Assembly: GCF_023516555.1 (NCBI RefSeq) | Contig: NZ_JAMGBD010000002.1 | Coordinates: forward strand, 310,001-374,000 | Length of the DNA: 64,000 bases | From: Sphingomonas alba | GTDB taxonomy: Bacteria > Pseudomonadota > Alphaproteobacteria > Sphingomonadales > Sphingomonadaceae | Direction of reading: 5' to 3' | In this document: in pieces, positions 8,718 to 17,444 of the stretch | Layout: the number at the start of each line of letters is the position of its first letter | Numbering within the stretch: the first letter of the stretch is position 1 | Position numbers and translations under genes: made by a program | The notes under the pieces: generated by a model | The model's database searches: none | What the model saw: the letters and a program-made list of their open reading frames with translations, nothing else | Told to the model about the DNA's origin: nothing

Positions 8718-9257
8718 TCAGTCATTACCCCAGTCCCGCAATATCCGCCTTAGATGCGCCATTGCTACGGCCATATGCTTTTCGACCGCGCTCTTGGTGA
8801 TGCCGAGGCTCTCAGCGACAGCGGCATGGCTAAGACCGTCGATCTTGTGCATTTTGAGCACGCGCTGCGCGCCCGGGGGCAGCTGGGCGATCGCCTCGCG
8901 CAAATGGCGGGCTTCTTCGCGTTCGATCAGCAACTGCTCCGACGTCGGCGAAGTGTCGGCAATCTCGAGTGCCAGGTCTTGATCGCCGTGGAATTCGCCA
9001 GTCCAGTCCCGCTCGCGCCGGCTACGGCGCCTTGCTTCGCGCAGCCTGTCGAGCACCAGGTTGTTGGCCATGCGGAAGAGATAGCTGCCTGGATTGGCAA
9101 TCGGCCCTGTCGCACCAGCCTGCGACTTGATCCATAATTCGCTCAAGAGATCGTCGGCGTCGCTCTCGCTGCCCGTCCGGGCGACGAGGAACCGCCGCAA
9201 AGCAACGCGTTGCTCTTCAAGCGTCGCCAACAGTCCTTGCACCGGCGTTTCGGCCAT
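8718..9257 (-). CDS. ECF RNA polymerase sigma factor (FecI-like)
   Basis: A 179-aa sigma-70 family protein lacking regions 1 and 3. Region 2 is at residues 20-85 (SESDADDLLSELWIK, NPGSYLFRMANNLVLDRLRE) and region 4 at 115-170 (LREAIAQLPPGAQRVLKMHKIDGLSHAAVAESLGITKSAVEKH split by the usual helix-turn-helix). The ATG at 9257 is chosen; a TTG at 9293 would add 12 residues. It heads the sigma-FecR-TonB receptor cascade and probably activates the receptor and the biosynthetic genes downstream. The gene starts 11 bases after the end of a decayed integrase, so its promoter must lie inside that remnant. Confidence 0.9.
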   Translation of the reverse strand: MAETPVQGLLATLEEQRVALRRFLVARTGSESDADDLLSELWIKSQAGATGPIANPGSYLFRMANNLVLDRLREARRRSRRERDWTGEFHGDQDLALEIADTSPTSEQLLIEREEARHLREAIAQLPPGAQRVLKMHKIDGLSHAAVAESLGITKSAVEKHMAVAMAHLRRILRDWGND

Positions 9258-9267
9258 CGTTCCGCCG

Positions 9268-9969
9268 TCAGCATCCGGCGGGTGTCCGGTCAATGCTGTA
9301 AATCAGGGATTGCGCGATTTCACTCGCAATGCACGAGGTCAACGCACCATTCTCTAATGTCCGCTTTCCACCCAAATCGGACTCTAGAAGCTTTGCCGCA
9401 TTTCGCTTGGCGATTGCCGCAACACGTTGAAGCAGAGCCTCGAGATCTTCCTCGTCGTTATCATTTGGTAGGGCGAGCTCGAGAATGATCTGGCCCTGCC
9501 GGTGGCGCGGTACGGCTCCATAGCTTGTCAGCGTCGTGCTGACCTGCTCATGCCCCAGGTTCTGGCTCCAAGCCTTGAATTGCTCAGGCGTCTTGCAGAG
9601 TTGTTCGCCGAGGCGAGCTAGCGTCTTTCGAAAGCTGTGCGGGTTGAAATAGGGCAATCCTGCGTTCTCGAAAGCGTTCCTGAAGATCTTCCTGATAGGG
9701 TCCGCATTGGCCCAGGTTGAATGGGAGAGGCCAATTGGGGCGAACAGGCCTCGGTCATTCAAGCCAACCAGAGTCGCCGGGAATAGAGGATCGTCGTCGC
9801 CCCAAACACCATCGCCTTGAAGCTCCTCGATCCAGGAAGACAAGATCTCGACGGCGAGGCCACCAACCGGAAAAAACCAGATCCAGATTCCCTTGGATCC
9901 TTTGATACGGACCGCTCTCGGGTCCTGAAAAACCATCCTCCTCGCGAGATCGACGTCCTTGAGCCGCAA
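9268..9969 (-). pseudogene. Decayed tyrosine site-specific integrase, N-terminus missing
   Basis: The reading frame contains the C-terminal catalytic half of a phage-type integrase: LRLKDVDLARR, then NPHSFRKTLARLGE (HxxR box), LGHEQVSTTLTSYG (LGH and the tyrosine nucleophile) and an unrelated tail. The N-terminal DNA-binding domain is absent. In frame, immediately upstream of LRLKDVDL, there is a TAG stop near 9990, and the first catalytic Arg (usual TGAR box) is not present. The frame beyond that stop reads on for about 30 codons (to near 10090) without recognisable integrase motifs. The remnant probably marks an old integration event next to the ECF/TonB block. Confidence 0.7.
9309..9330. 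promoter_or_regulatory. Inverted repeat upstream of the ECF sigma gene
   Basis: ATTGCG and CGCAAT arms are separated by 10 bases, 52-73 bases upstream of the sigma start and inside the 3-prime end of the integrase remnant. The position suits an operator for the signalling block. It is not a recognisable Fur box, and six-base arms arise by chance fairly often. Confidence 0.2.
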
Positions 9970-10124
9970 GGACGCCGCGGCATTTGCCTATCCGATGATT
10001 CTGCAGATCATCACCGGCGCCCTTGCCGAGGCAAATTGGCTGGCGCTTAGATATAGCCAAGCAATTCCCACCGGATATGACTGGTCGCAGCGTCGCCGCG
10101 AGGTGCGGAGCGGAGGTGAGAACA

Positions 10125-10292
10125 ATGCCAAGCTATGCTTTTGTCATCCAGTCCAAAAACGGTCGGGACGTTCAATTCCGTGAATTTCCGGACGACAGGG
10201 CCGCAGAAGACTATGCGCGCCAGGCCGGCAAGGGGACGATTGTTACTGTTTCCTCGAACCAAAAGGCGGTTGCCTCAATCAGAAACTCATAG
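10125..10292 (+). CDS. Small uncharacterised protein
   Basis: A 55-aa ORF starting MPSYAFVIQSKNGRDVQF, with a strong GGAGGTGA ribosome site five bases before the ATG. It has an alternating hydrophobic N-terminal strand, then a charged helix (DDRAAEDYARQAG) and a C-terminal strand. It superficially resembles the short DUF6894-type proteins common in sphingomonads and rhizobia, but I cannot confirm membership. No signal peptide or membrane segment. It stands alone between the integrase remnant and the kinase gene. Confidence 0.5.
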   Translation: MPSYAFVIQSKNGRDVQFREFPDDRAAEDYARQAGKGTIVTVSSNQKAVASIRNS

Positions 10293-10451
10293 GCAGAAAG
10301 TGGCACCTCCAACTATCCACAGGGTACCGCCCCTCCATCGACAGCGTGAATCTGTCAAAGTTTTACTCACGCCGATACCCCTTGGACTTCGCGCACGCGA
10401 CCGTTGAGCGATCCGTGCTGTGCAGTCTCCTTGCCAGCCTGGGAATTGGGC

Positions 10452-12134
10452 GTGAGTGACAAAACGCCCTGCTTATGGTCTGTATCCGCCCGGGACGCGG
10501 TTAAGGAATTGGGGCGAGTGGAGGGAGGTCCACTACAACCATCTGGCAGGGTGATTGCGAACGGGCGGCTGCTACTTGCCTGCCTGTTCCTCATCGCCGT
10601 CTGGGCGGATGCTGGCCATTCATCTGCGGAAATCCTGCCGATCTACGCGCTGCTTGGCCTGTACGTCGTTTGGTCGGTCACGGTCCTTTTGATGGTGTGG
10701 CGCGACTGGTGGATGGACGCCCGTCTAGCCGCGCCCGCGCATGTCATGGACGTCGCGGTCTTCATGCTGATGCTCTATTCGACTGCCGGCCCTAGTAGCC
10801 CCTATTTCACCTTCTTCATCTTCATCCTGCTGGCCGCTGCGATCCGCTGGGGTTGGAAGGAGACCGCGGTGACGGCCGGCGCGATTACCGCAGCTTACCT
10901 CGTCGCCGGCCTCGCGCTCGGATCTGGTCCCGAGCTGGAAGTCGAGCGCTTCATCCTGCGCACGGGAAATCTCCTCATCATCTCGGCGATCCTCGTCTGG
11001 TTTGGCGCCAGCCAATGGGTGCCTTGGCGTCACATTGAATCGCGCCGAGCGGTAGAAGCGGCTCGTGAGGAAGATGGCTTCATTGCCGCGCTTCGGGCCG
11101 GTATGTCCTCCGTCGGCGCCGGCGGCGGGGTTATGCTTTGGCGAGATGCCGGTGGTCCGGAAATCGAGATCGTCAGGATCTCCGGCGGCAAGGGGACCAG
11201 ATCGGATGTTCGCCGGCAGACCAGATGGTCCACTCTTCCAGGCAGCCTGCTTTTCAATCTTCCCAAGAACCGAGTTTTGATGCTGGGCGATGCAGGTCGC
11301 TGGCAGTTTCTCCTCGCAGACGGAAATCTGTCGGAAGGCTTCAGGAAGCTGGCGGGTGTCGGCGAGGGTTTGGCCGTCCCAATCGCGACCGGCACGATCG
11401 AGGGCCTGGCCGTCTTCTACGAGGTACGAGCATTGTCGACAGACCATCTCGACGTCGCGCCCCGCGTCGCGCGCGAATTGGCGGTTCGAATCCAGGATGC
11501 GACCTTGTTCGCTGCAGTTGAGGAACGCAGCATGGCCAAGGCGCGCGTCGCCGTTGCGCGCGACCTGCACGACAGCGTCGTCCAGTTCCTGGCGGGCCTC
11601 GGTTTCCGCCTTGAGGCTTTAAGCCGGTCGCCGGAGGCAATTGGCGAACTCGCTCATGGCATTGCCGACCTCAAAGACACGGTGATGACCGAGCAGCGCC
11701 AGCTGAGGGCGTTCATCAAGGGTCTGAGGACTGGCATGCCAATCTCGATGCATGATCTCACGCGCGACTGCGCCTCTCTGTGCAAGCTGCTGTCGCGCCA
11801 GTGGACGATCGACTGCCGATGCGCCTGTGGCAGTGAAACGGGGTTCGTTCCGCTGAGGACGCAACTCGATTTCCAGCACCTTGTGCGCGAGGCCGTTGCG
11901 AACGCCGTCCGCCACGGCAGCGCGAAACATGTCACGGTCGCCATTCACCGGGACGAAGAGTCCCTGAACCTCACGGTGACCGATGACGGGCGCGGGTTTG
12001 CGCCCGACAAGCCGATCGCGCCTCCGGCATCGTTGAACGGGCGAGTGCGCGAAGCACGCGGCGAGTTGAAAGTTGAAAGTATCGAAGGGCGGACATCGGT
12101 GATAATTCGCCTGCCGCTGGAGAGAGCCGAATGA
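10452..12134 (+). CDS. NarL-type membrane sensor histidine kinase
   Basis: About 560 aa. Six predicted membrane segments occupy residues 25-200, followed by a GAF-like cytoplasmic region and a HisKA_3 dimerisation domain with the phospho-accepting His373 in ARDLHDSVVQFLAG. The HATPase domain has the N box REAVANAVRHG and the G1 box VTDDGRGFAPDKP; a Cys-rich stretch (IDCRCACG) precedes it. The start is uncertain: GTG at 10452 is used, while the frame is open to a TTG at 10404. The stop overlaps the response-regulator start (ATGA), so they form a cognate pair. Signal unknown; no input domain beyond the membrane bundle is recognisable. Confidence 0.82.
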   Translation: MSDKTPCLWSVSARDAVKELGRVEGGPLQPSGRVIANGRLLLACLFLIAVWADAGHSSAEILPIYALLGLYVVWSVTVLLMVWRDWWMDARLAAPAHVMDVAVFMLMLYSTAGPSSPYFTFFIFILLAAAIRWGWKETAVTAGAITAAYLVAGLALGSGPELEVERFILRTGNLLIISAILVWFGASQWVPWRHIESRRAVEAAREEDGFIAALRAGMSSVGAGGGVMLWRDAGGPEIEIVRISGGKGTRSDVRRQTRWSTLPGSLLFNLPKNRVLMLGDAGRWQFLLADGNLSEGFRKLAGVGEGLAVPIATGTIEGLAVFYEVRALSTDHLDVAPRVARELAVRIQDATLFAAVEERSMAKARVAVARDLHDSVVQFLAGLGFRLEALSRSPEAIGELAHGIADLKDTVMTEQRQLRAFIKGLRTGMPISMHDLTRDCASLCKLLSRQWTIDCRCACGSETGFVPLRTQLDFQHLVREAVANAVRHGSAKHVTVAIHRDEESLNLTVTDDGRGFAPDKPIAPPASLNGRVREARGELKVESIEGRTSVIIRLPLERAE

Positions 12135-12751
12135 GCACCCGCGTTCTCATCGTCGACGATCATCCGATGATTCGATCGGCGATCGCCGTTTTGCTTCAAG
12201 GCACCGATTTCGAGGTGACCGCGACGGCCGCGAGCGTTGAAACCGGACTCGAAGCTTTCGCTGCCAACGATCCTGACATTGTCATTCTGGACCTGGCGAT
12301 ACCAGGTGGATCGGGCATTGAGGTTCTCCGCCATATCCGCGCCCTGGGCGACAAGCAGCCGGTCATCATCCTCACGGCGGCGATCGACGACTTCACCCTC
12401 CGCGAAGCACTCGGCCTCGAGGTCAACGGAATTGTGATGAAGGACAATGACCCTGCACTGTTACTCGAATGTCTGCAGTCGGTTCTCGAGGGCCGGCGCT
12501 GGATCGACCCTGAGGTCGAAGAACGCATTGTCCAGTTCGGCAAGGAGGGAACGTTCACCGGGCTGACTGCCCGCGATCGCAAATTGGTCGGCCTGGTCGC
12601 CCGGGGCCTCAGGAACCGCGAAATCGCCGAGGAGCTGGGCGTCACCGAAGGCACCGTAAAAGTCTATCTCCACGCGATTTTCGAGAAGCTCGGGGTTTCA
12701 ACCAGGACCGAACTTGCAGTCCGTGTGGCCGACGAGGGACTGCGGTTCTGA
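12131..12751 (+). CDS. LuxR/NarL-family response regulator
   Basis: A 206-aa two-domain regulator. Receiver: acidic pair VDDHP at residues 8-12, phospho-acceptor Asp54 in VILDLAIPGG, and the conserved Lys in IVMKDND. C-terminal LuxR HTH: LTARDRKLVGLVARGLRNREIAEELGVTEGTVKVYL split across the two helices. Its ATG overlaps the kinase stop by four bases. The partner kinase presumably phosphorylates Asp54. Targets are not evident; the genes downstream start 75 bases later with no recognisable terminator between. Confidence 0.92.
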   Translation: MSTRVLIVDDHPMIRSAIAVLLQGTDFEVTATAASVETGLEAFAANDPDIVILDLAIPGGSGIEVLRHIRALGDKQPVIILTAAIDDFTLREALGLEVNGIVMKDNDPALLLECLQSVLEGRRWIDPEVEERIVQFGKEGTFTGLTARDRKLVGLVARGLRNREIAEELGVTEGTVKVYLHAIFEKLGVSTRTELAVRVADEGLRF

Positions 12752-12825
12752 CGACCCAATGCGGGACACAGCAGTGGTTTCCTAAGTCGACGGTTTGACT
12801 AAGCGGCTGGTTTAATGGGAAGTTA

Positions 12826-13878
12826 ATGGGAGAGCGGCCGGAGTCGGGTCCTGGCCGGGCTGGGGGCATGGTGCATTTGACCATCGCATATTCTCGAGGA
12901 CGATTTGCCGGGCTGGCCTTGGCCGGCGCAGCGGCGCTGGCGGTTGCCCTGACAGCTGGCGCTTCGGCTTATGGGTCGCCGGCCATCCCCGCGCCGGCTC
13001 CCGATGAGTGGCAGGGCCTCACCGTCCGGCCGATTGCGCAGGGAAGCGGCACCGGCGCCTGGTCAGAGCCCGCAGCAACCCTTGAGCGCGTAGATGTTCA
13101 GGGACAGCCGGCCCCGGGACCGAAGCGGATCAACGGCCTCGCCGGTACCAACCTCAACCAGGCGATGGCGGCGGCGGGCGTGCCCAACGCCGTCGCGCAG
13201 GATTATTTGCGGGCGATTTCCAGCCGTATCGCGCTGGCCAATGGCATCAGCGTCGAGGACCGCTTTGACATAGTCATCGACACCAGCGGCGGATCGCCCA
13301 GGCTTCTCTACGCCGGGCTCGACCGCGTCGGCGCCAGCGACGTGCAGCTCATGCGATGGACGGAGGATGGCAAGGCCGGCTGGGTCGATGCCAATGGCAT
13401 AGACGCGGCGGCGGAAGCGATGCGCACCCCGGTTTCGGGCCGCGTCAGCTCCGGATTTGGGATGCGCTACCACCCGATCCTCGGCCGCGAGCGCTTTCAT
13501 AAGGGAGTCGATCTCGCCGTCAGCTTCGGAACGCCAATCCACGCCGCAGCCGACGGCCGCGTGACCTTCGCGGGCTGGGTCGGAGGCTATGGCCGCCAAG
13601 TGCGCATTGGCCACGCCGATGGCCTCGCGACCGCCTACGGCCACATGAGCCGCATCGCCGCCGCGCCTGGCGAACTCGTCCACCGCGGCGACGTCATCGG
13701 CTACGTCGGCTCCTCGGGCCTGTCGACCGGCCCGCACCTCCATTACGAGGTCTTCAAGAACGGGCGGCCGGTGAACCCGATGACCGTCCGCTATGTCGGC
13801 GGCACCGGGATGGAACGCCAAGAGCGGCACGCGTTCAACGACCGGTTGCGGGCGCTGCTGACGGGCAGGACCGGCTGA
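12826..13878 (+). CDS. M23 family metallopeptidase (peptidoglycan endopeptidase)
   Basis: About 350 aa. An N-terminal membrane anchor or signal peptide (LALAGAAALAVALTAGA) is followed by an M23-associated linker domain (ISVEDRFDIVID) and a LytM/M23 domain from about residue 205. The zinc-site motifs FHKGVDLAVSFGTPI, AYGHMS and GPHLHYEV are intact, so it should cleave peptidoglycan cross-bridges rather than act as a degenerate activator. The start is open: ATG 12826, or ATG 12868, which gives a more standard signal peptide. It is a stand-alone gene upstream of the GT-C-like membrane proteins. Confidence 0.88.
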   Translation: MGERPESGPGRAGGMVHLTIAYSRGRFAGLALAGAAALAVALTAGASAYGSPAIPAPAPDEWQGLTVRPIAQGSGTGAWSEPAATLERVDVQGQPAPGPKRINGLAGTNLNQAMAAAGVPNAVAQDYLRAISSRIALANGISVEDRFDIVIDTSGGSPRLLYAGLDRVGASDVQLMRWTEDGKAGWVDANGIDAAAEAMRTPVSGRVSSGFGMRYHPILGRERFHKGVDLAVSFGTPIHAAADGRVTFAGWVGGYGRQVRIGHADGLATAYGHMSRIAAAPGELVHRGDVIGYVGSSGLSTGPHLHYEVFKNGRPVNPMTVRYVGGTGMERQERHAFNDRLRALLTGRTG

Positions 13879-13894
13879 GCTACACGGAAAATCG

Positions 13895-15403
13895 ATGTCA
13901 CTGAGCGTGAGTAGCGGACTGGGTTCGCGTATCCTGAAATCGCTTGCGCTGACGTGGCTGCTGATCCTGCCAGTCGTCATGGGTGCTTCGCCGCGGATCT
14001 TCGCCGATGGCGATACGAGTTGGCATGTCGCCGCAGGCAATTGGATACTGGCGCACCACAGAGTGCCCGAGGTCGATCCCTTCTCGTTCACCATGCAGGG
14101 TCATCCCTGGGTCGCCTTTGAGTGGCTCTCCGAGATTATCTACGCCTCTGCATACAATCTTGCGGGACTAACCGGCCTGACGGCTGTCGTGATGATGGCG
14201 CTGCTCGCGCTCCACGCCGTAGTATTTCTCTATCTTTTTCGGAAGGTGACGCCGCTGGGCCTCGTCTGCGCCCTGGTGGCCATGGACGTCATTATCTGGA
14301 TGTTCCTCTTCGCCCGCCCCCATGTGCTGGTATGGCCCGTCCTCGCATTATGGACCGCAATCTTGTTGTACTGCCGCGACGAGGGCAGGACGCCGCCCCT
14401 CATTCTTGCCCTGCTGATGGTGCTTTGGGTCAATCTGCATGCGAGTTTCGTGCTCGGATTCATGGTTGCGGGCGGGATCGCGCTGGATGCGCTGATTGCC
14501 GCCCGCTGGAACCGGGACGCGCTCCTGGGCTGGCTCAAGTTCGGCCTGGTCGCCGTCGCGGCTGCTTTCATCAACGCCAATGGGGTCAATGGTGTTGTTC
14601 ATCCGTTCAACGTCATGCGGATGGGCAACCTTGCTTTCATAGCGGAGTGGAGCCCCAGCAACCCGTCCATCACGCCAGGCTTCTACGCCATCCTGATCTT
14701 CATTCTTGGGCTGTCGCTATGGAGAGGCCTCAAGCTCAAGCTCGGCGAAATCCTGATCTTGTCATTCCTGCTTTTCATGGCCTTTTACCAGGTCCGGCAT
14801 CAAAGCTGGCTCGGAATCGTCGCCCCGCTGATCCTGACGCCACGCCTGAGCACCCGCATTGCGGGCGGAGAAAAGTTCCTGGAACAGAGGGTGCGCCCGA
14901 TGGCCGTGACCATCGCCGCTTTGGCCTTGGTCGGTTTCGTGGGCCGAATGGCCTGGCCGATCCCGGTACCCGACCACGCCAGCAATCCACGCGCCTTGCT
15001 GGCACATGTCCCCCCGCCCCTTCGATCCAAGCCTGTATTCAATGGATATAGCTTCGGCGGCCCGCTGATCCTGGCGGGCATCAGGCCCTACATAGACGGG
15101 CGGTCCGAAATGTATGGCGACCAGTTCGTGGCGGACTATGTCGCAATGCAGGAAGGCGACATGGGGCGGTTCAATGCGGCCGTGCGCAAATACGGGATAG
15201 AGTGGACCATCCTGCCCCAGACATCGAAGCTGGCGCGCGCGCTGGACGCGTCACCGGACTGGCGGCGGACCTATGCAGACAAGATCGGGATCATCCATGT
15301 GCGGGCGGGTAGAGCCCCGAAGGTAGCTTCCTTATCGAACTGCTTTAGCACATCGTCGCCATTCGGGTCGCAGTGCAAATTGACTGAGGTCGGGCGTGGA
15401 TAA
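13895..15403 (+). CDS. Polytopic membrane protein, GT-C glycosyltransferase-like
   Basis: A 502-aa integral membrane protein with about ten hydrophobic segments. The first periplasmic loop contains DGDTSWHVAAGNWILAHH and DPFSFT, and the C-terminal soluble region has PYIDGRSEMYGD. These are hallmarks of a group of uncharacterised membrane proteins near GT39/GT-C enzymes that use polyprenyl-linked sugars. The Asp in the first loop would be the catalytic candidate. ATG at 13895; the end overlaps the next gene by eight bases. Substrate and exact family are unknown. Confidence 0.6.
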   Translation: MSLSVSSGLGSRILKSLALTWLLILPVVMGASPRIFADGDTSWHVAAGNWILAHHRVPEVDPFSFTMQGHPWVAFEWLSEIIYASAYNLAGLTGLTAVVMMALLALHAVVFLYLFRKVTPLGLVCALVAMDVIIWMFLFARPHVLVWPVLALWTAILLYCRDEGRTPPLILALLMVLWVNLHASFVLGFMVAGGIALDALIAARWNRDALLGWLKFGLVAVAAAFINANGVNGVVHPFNVMRMGNLAFIAEWSPSNPSITPGFYAILIFILGLSLWRGLKLKLGEILILSFLLFMAFYQVRHQSWLGIVAPLILTPRLSTRIAGGEKFLEQRVRPMAVTIAALALVGFVGRMAWPIPVPDHASNPRALLAHVPPPLRSKPVFNGYSFGGPLILAGIRPYIDGRSEMYGDQFVADYVAMQEGDMGRFNAAVRKYGIEWTILPQTSKLARALDASPDWRRTYADKIGIIHVRAGRAPKVASLSNCFSTSSPFGSQCKLTEVGRG

Positions 15404-16511
15404 AGGCATTGTCTGGTGGCGTAAGGCGGCTACGCCTAAGCACGCCTATCTCGCATTGCTCCTCATTGTGGGCGCCTGTTGGCCTCTCAAGAACATTCTT
15501 GAATTCCCGCCGTTGGCTTCGCGGGATTTTGGCACGTTCTGGGTGTCAGGTCATGCGATCCGGGCCGGAATAGACCCGTATAATGTTCAGGCATTCAAGG
15601 CGTTGGGTGACGGATTGCTTGGAAAGGCCAATTACAACTTCACCTATCCTCCTCACACGTTGTTCCTATTTCTGCCGCTGTCTTACCTGCCTCCGTTGGC
15701 AGCTCTCCTTGTATGGAATGTCGCGTCCGCCGCGCTCCTTTGGTGGGCTGCGAAACCGTGGCTACCAAAAGGCATGCCCTCGTTCGTCCCGCTGGTCGTT
15801 CCCGGTGCGCTTATCAACTACAACTACGGGCAGACAGGAATCCTCTATTCTGCGCTATTCCTGATGGCCTTCCGGCCGAACGGCATTGCAGCCGCTATTC
15901 TGACAATGAAGCCGCAGCTAGGTATCTTGGTTGCTCCTGCGTTGCTGCGCGACAGGCGCAGTCTCATTGTCGCAATCGTAGCGACCTTGGTCTTGATCGC
16001 CGCGAGCGTCGTTGCATTCGACAATTGGCCTGAGTTCATCAGACATGCTCGTGACGTCCAAGGGAAGAGCTTAGTCGATTTCTCCCATCCCATTTGGTTG
16101 TTCAAAGGGACGACGCCGGCAATAGGCTACGGTCTTTGGGGGTGGGCCGTGTTCGCAATGGGCGCGGCCTTCATCCTCGCGCGCAACTACAACGTATTTA
16201 CCGCCGCCACAGCCGCTTTTCTTATTTCGCCCTACGGCCTTCAGTATGACATGGCAGCTCTTTGCCTAGGCTCCGCGGTCGTTCTGTACTCGCGCTGGGA
16301 AGAAATGCCCGCCCTCGATAAAACGTGCGCAAGCCTTGCATTCTTATCACCCGTGATTGTTGCCTACGCGACCACCTGGGCAATTCCTCCAATTCTTCTC
16401 TGGGCCTTGTTAATCCAGTCTAAATGGTCCGACGGACTTCGCTTGAGAATCAAGTGCCGAGGGCTGGGTTTCCCCTCTTTTAGTGTTGAGCCGACGCCGG
16501 CCGTCCCCTGA
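15396..16511 (+). CDS. GT87 (DUF2029) family glycosyltransferase-like membrane protein
   Basis: A 371-aa polytopic protein. Motifs typical of GT87: SRDFGTFWVSGHAIRAGIDPYN in the first external loop (split here by the membrane helix boundary), YPPHTLFLFLPLSYLP, and MKPQLGILVAP. GT87 members are polyprenyl-phosphate-mannose-dependent mannosyltransferases; substrate here is unknown. The GTG start overlaps the end of the preceding gene. Base composition looks visibly more AT-rich than the flanking genes, with less biased codon use, which may signal recent acquisition. Confidence 0.75.
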   Translation: MDKGIVWWRKAATPKHAYLALLLIVGACWPLKNILEFPPLASRDFGTFWVSGHAIRAGIDPYNVQAFKALGDGLLGKANYNFTYPPHTLFLFLPLSYLPPLAALLVWNVASAALLWWAAKPWLPKGMPSFVPLVVPGALINYNYGQTGILYSALFLMAFRPNGIAAAILTMKPQLGILVAPALLRDRRSLIVAIVATLVLIAASVVAFDNWPEFIRHARDVQGKSLVDFSHPIWLFKGTTPAIGYGLWGWAVFAMGAAFILARNYNVFTAATAAFLISPYGLQYDMAALCLGSAVVLYSRWEEMPALDKTCASLAFLSPVIVAYATTWAIPPILLWALLIQSKWSDGLRLRIKCRGLGFPSFSVEPTPAVP

Positions 16512-16670
16512 AGCCCTCAAAACATGGACTCGATCCGGATTTAGCCGTCGAAGTCCCACATTACGCCCTTGCTAACGGAACCGCAGGACGTGCAGTTCAT
16601 TTAACCTGATCGAAACGGGTGTGGGCGTAATGAGCGGGTGAACCCCGCGTAGTAAGAAGGCCCCGCCCCG

Positions 16671-17444
16671 ATGATCGACACGTTGAAGCATCGCCTGCAT
16701 GCCAAGTCGGCCGCGCTGCTGATCTCGCTCGAAAATCGCCTGGATCATATCATGCTTGCGTGGCTGGGCCTTGCCGGGCTGGCGTCCGCAATCCGGATCG
16801 CGGTCAGCCCGATCCACACCAATGTCCCCGATTTCGCGACCTATGCGCCCTACATCCTGCTGGTGTTCGCGCCGGCGGTATCCTTGCTGCTCGCACTGCG
16901 CTGGTTCGCCAATGGCGAACGCGCATCCCAGCCGCAGACCCGGCTCGCGCGTCTGGGCAAATGGCGCGGCGTCGCGCGGCATGAAGCGCGCAACCATGAA
17001 CTATATGGGACGACCGGCATTATGGTGTCGCTGCTGGTCGGCATGCTGATCAACGTGCCGGTGCGCGCCGCCGAATATCTGACCGCCATGCCAGCCCTGT
17101 CCGGCCCGGTCCCGTCCTGGCTAGCCACCCTGCATACCCTGATGACGGCCGACGTTGTGCTGATGTCCAGCCTCTACGTCATCGCCTTCGTGGCGGCGCT
17201 GCGTAAGGTGCCGCTTTTCCCACGGATGCTTGCGGCCGTATGGATGGTGGACCTGGCCTGGCAGTTGCTGACCGCGCAGCTCGTCGCCGGTGCGCCTGGC
17301 CTGCCGCATTCAGTTGCGGTGCCGCTGCAGACCCTGCTCGACGGGAATGTGAAGAAGGTCCTGATCAGCGTCGCCCTGTGGCTGCCCTATTTGCTGCTCT
17401 CAGCACGCGTGAACGTCACCTATCGCAATCGCGTTCCCGCCTGA
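16671..17444 (+). CDS. Uncharacterised membrane protein
   Basis: A 257-aa protein with about five membrane segments: two near the N-terminus (IMLAWLGLAGLASAI, YILLVFAPAVSLLLAL), then a soluble basic loop, then three more. The C-terminal NVKKVLISVALWLPYLLLS followed by RVNVTY resembles the end of DUF2569-type proteins, but that is weak. No enzyme motif is visible. It is separated from the gene before it by about 160 bases, and from the Flp pilin by a 426-base non-coding stretch. Not a prepilin peptidase: the GxGD motif is absent. Confidence 0.6.
   Translation: MIDTLKHRLHAKSAALLISLENRLDHIMLAWLGLAGLASAIRIAVSPIHTNVPDFATYAPYILLVFAPAVSLLLALRWFANGERASQPQTRLARLGKWRGVARHEARNHELYGTTGIMVSLLVGMLINVPVRAAEYLTAMPALSGPVPSWLATLHTLMTADVVLMSSLYVIAFVAALRKVPLFPRMLAAVWMVDLAWQLLTAQLVAGAPGLPHSVAVPLQTLLDGNVKKVLISVALWLPYLLLSARVNVTYRNRVPA

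Noticed and set aside
13063..14094. A 343-codon minus-strand frame opposite the M23 peptidase
   Set aside because: Antisense shadow; the plus strand encodes an intact M23 domain.
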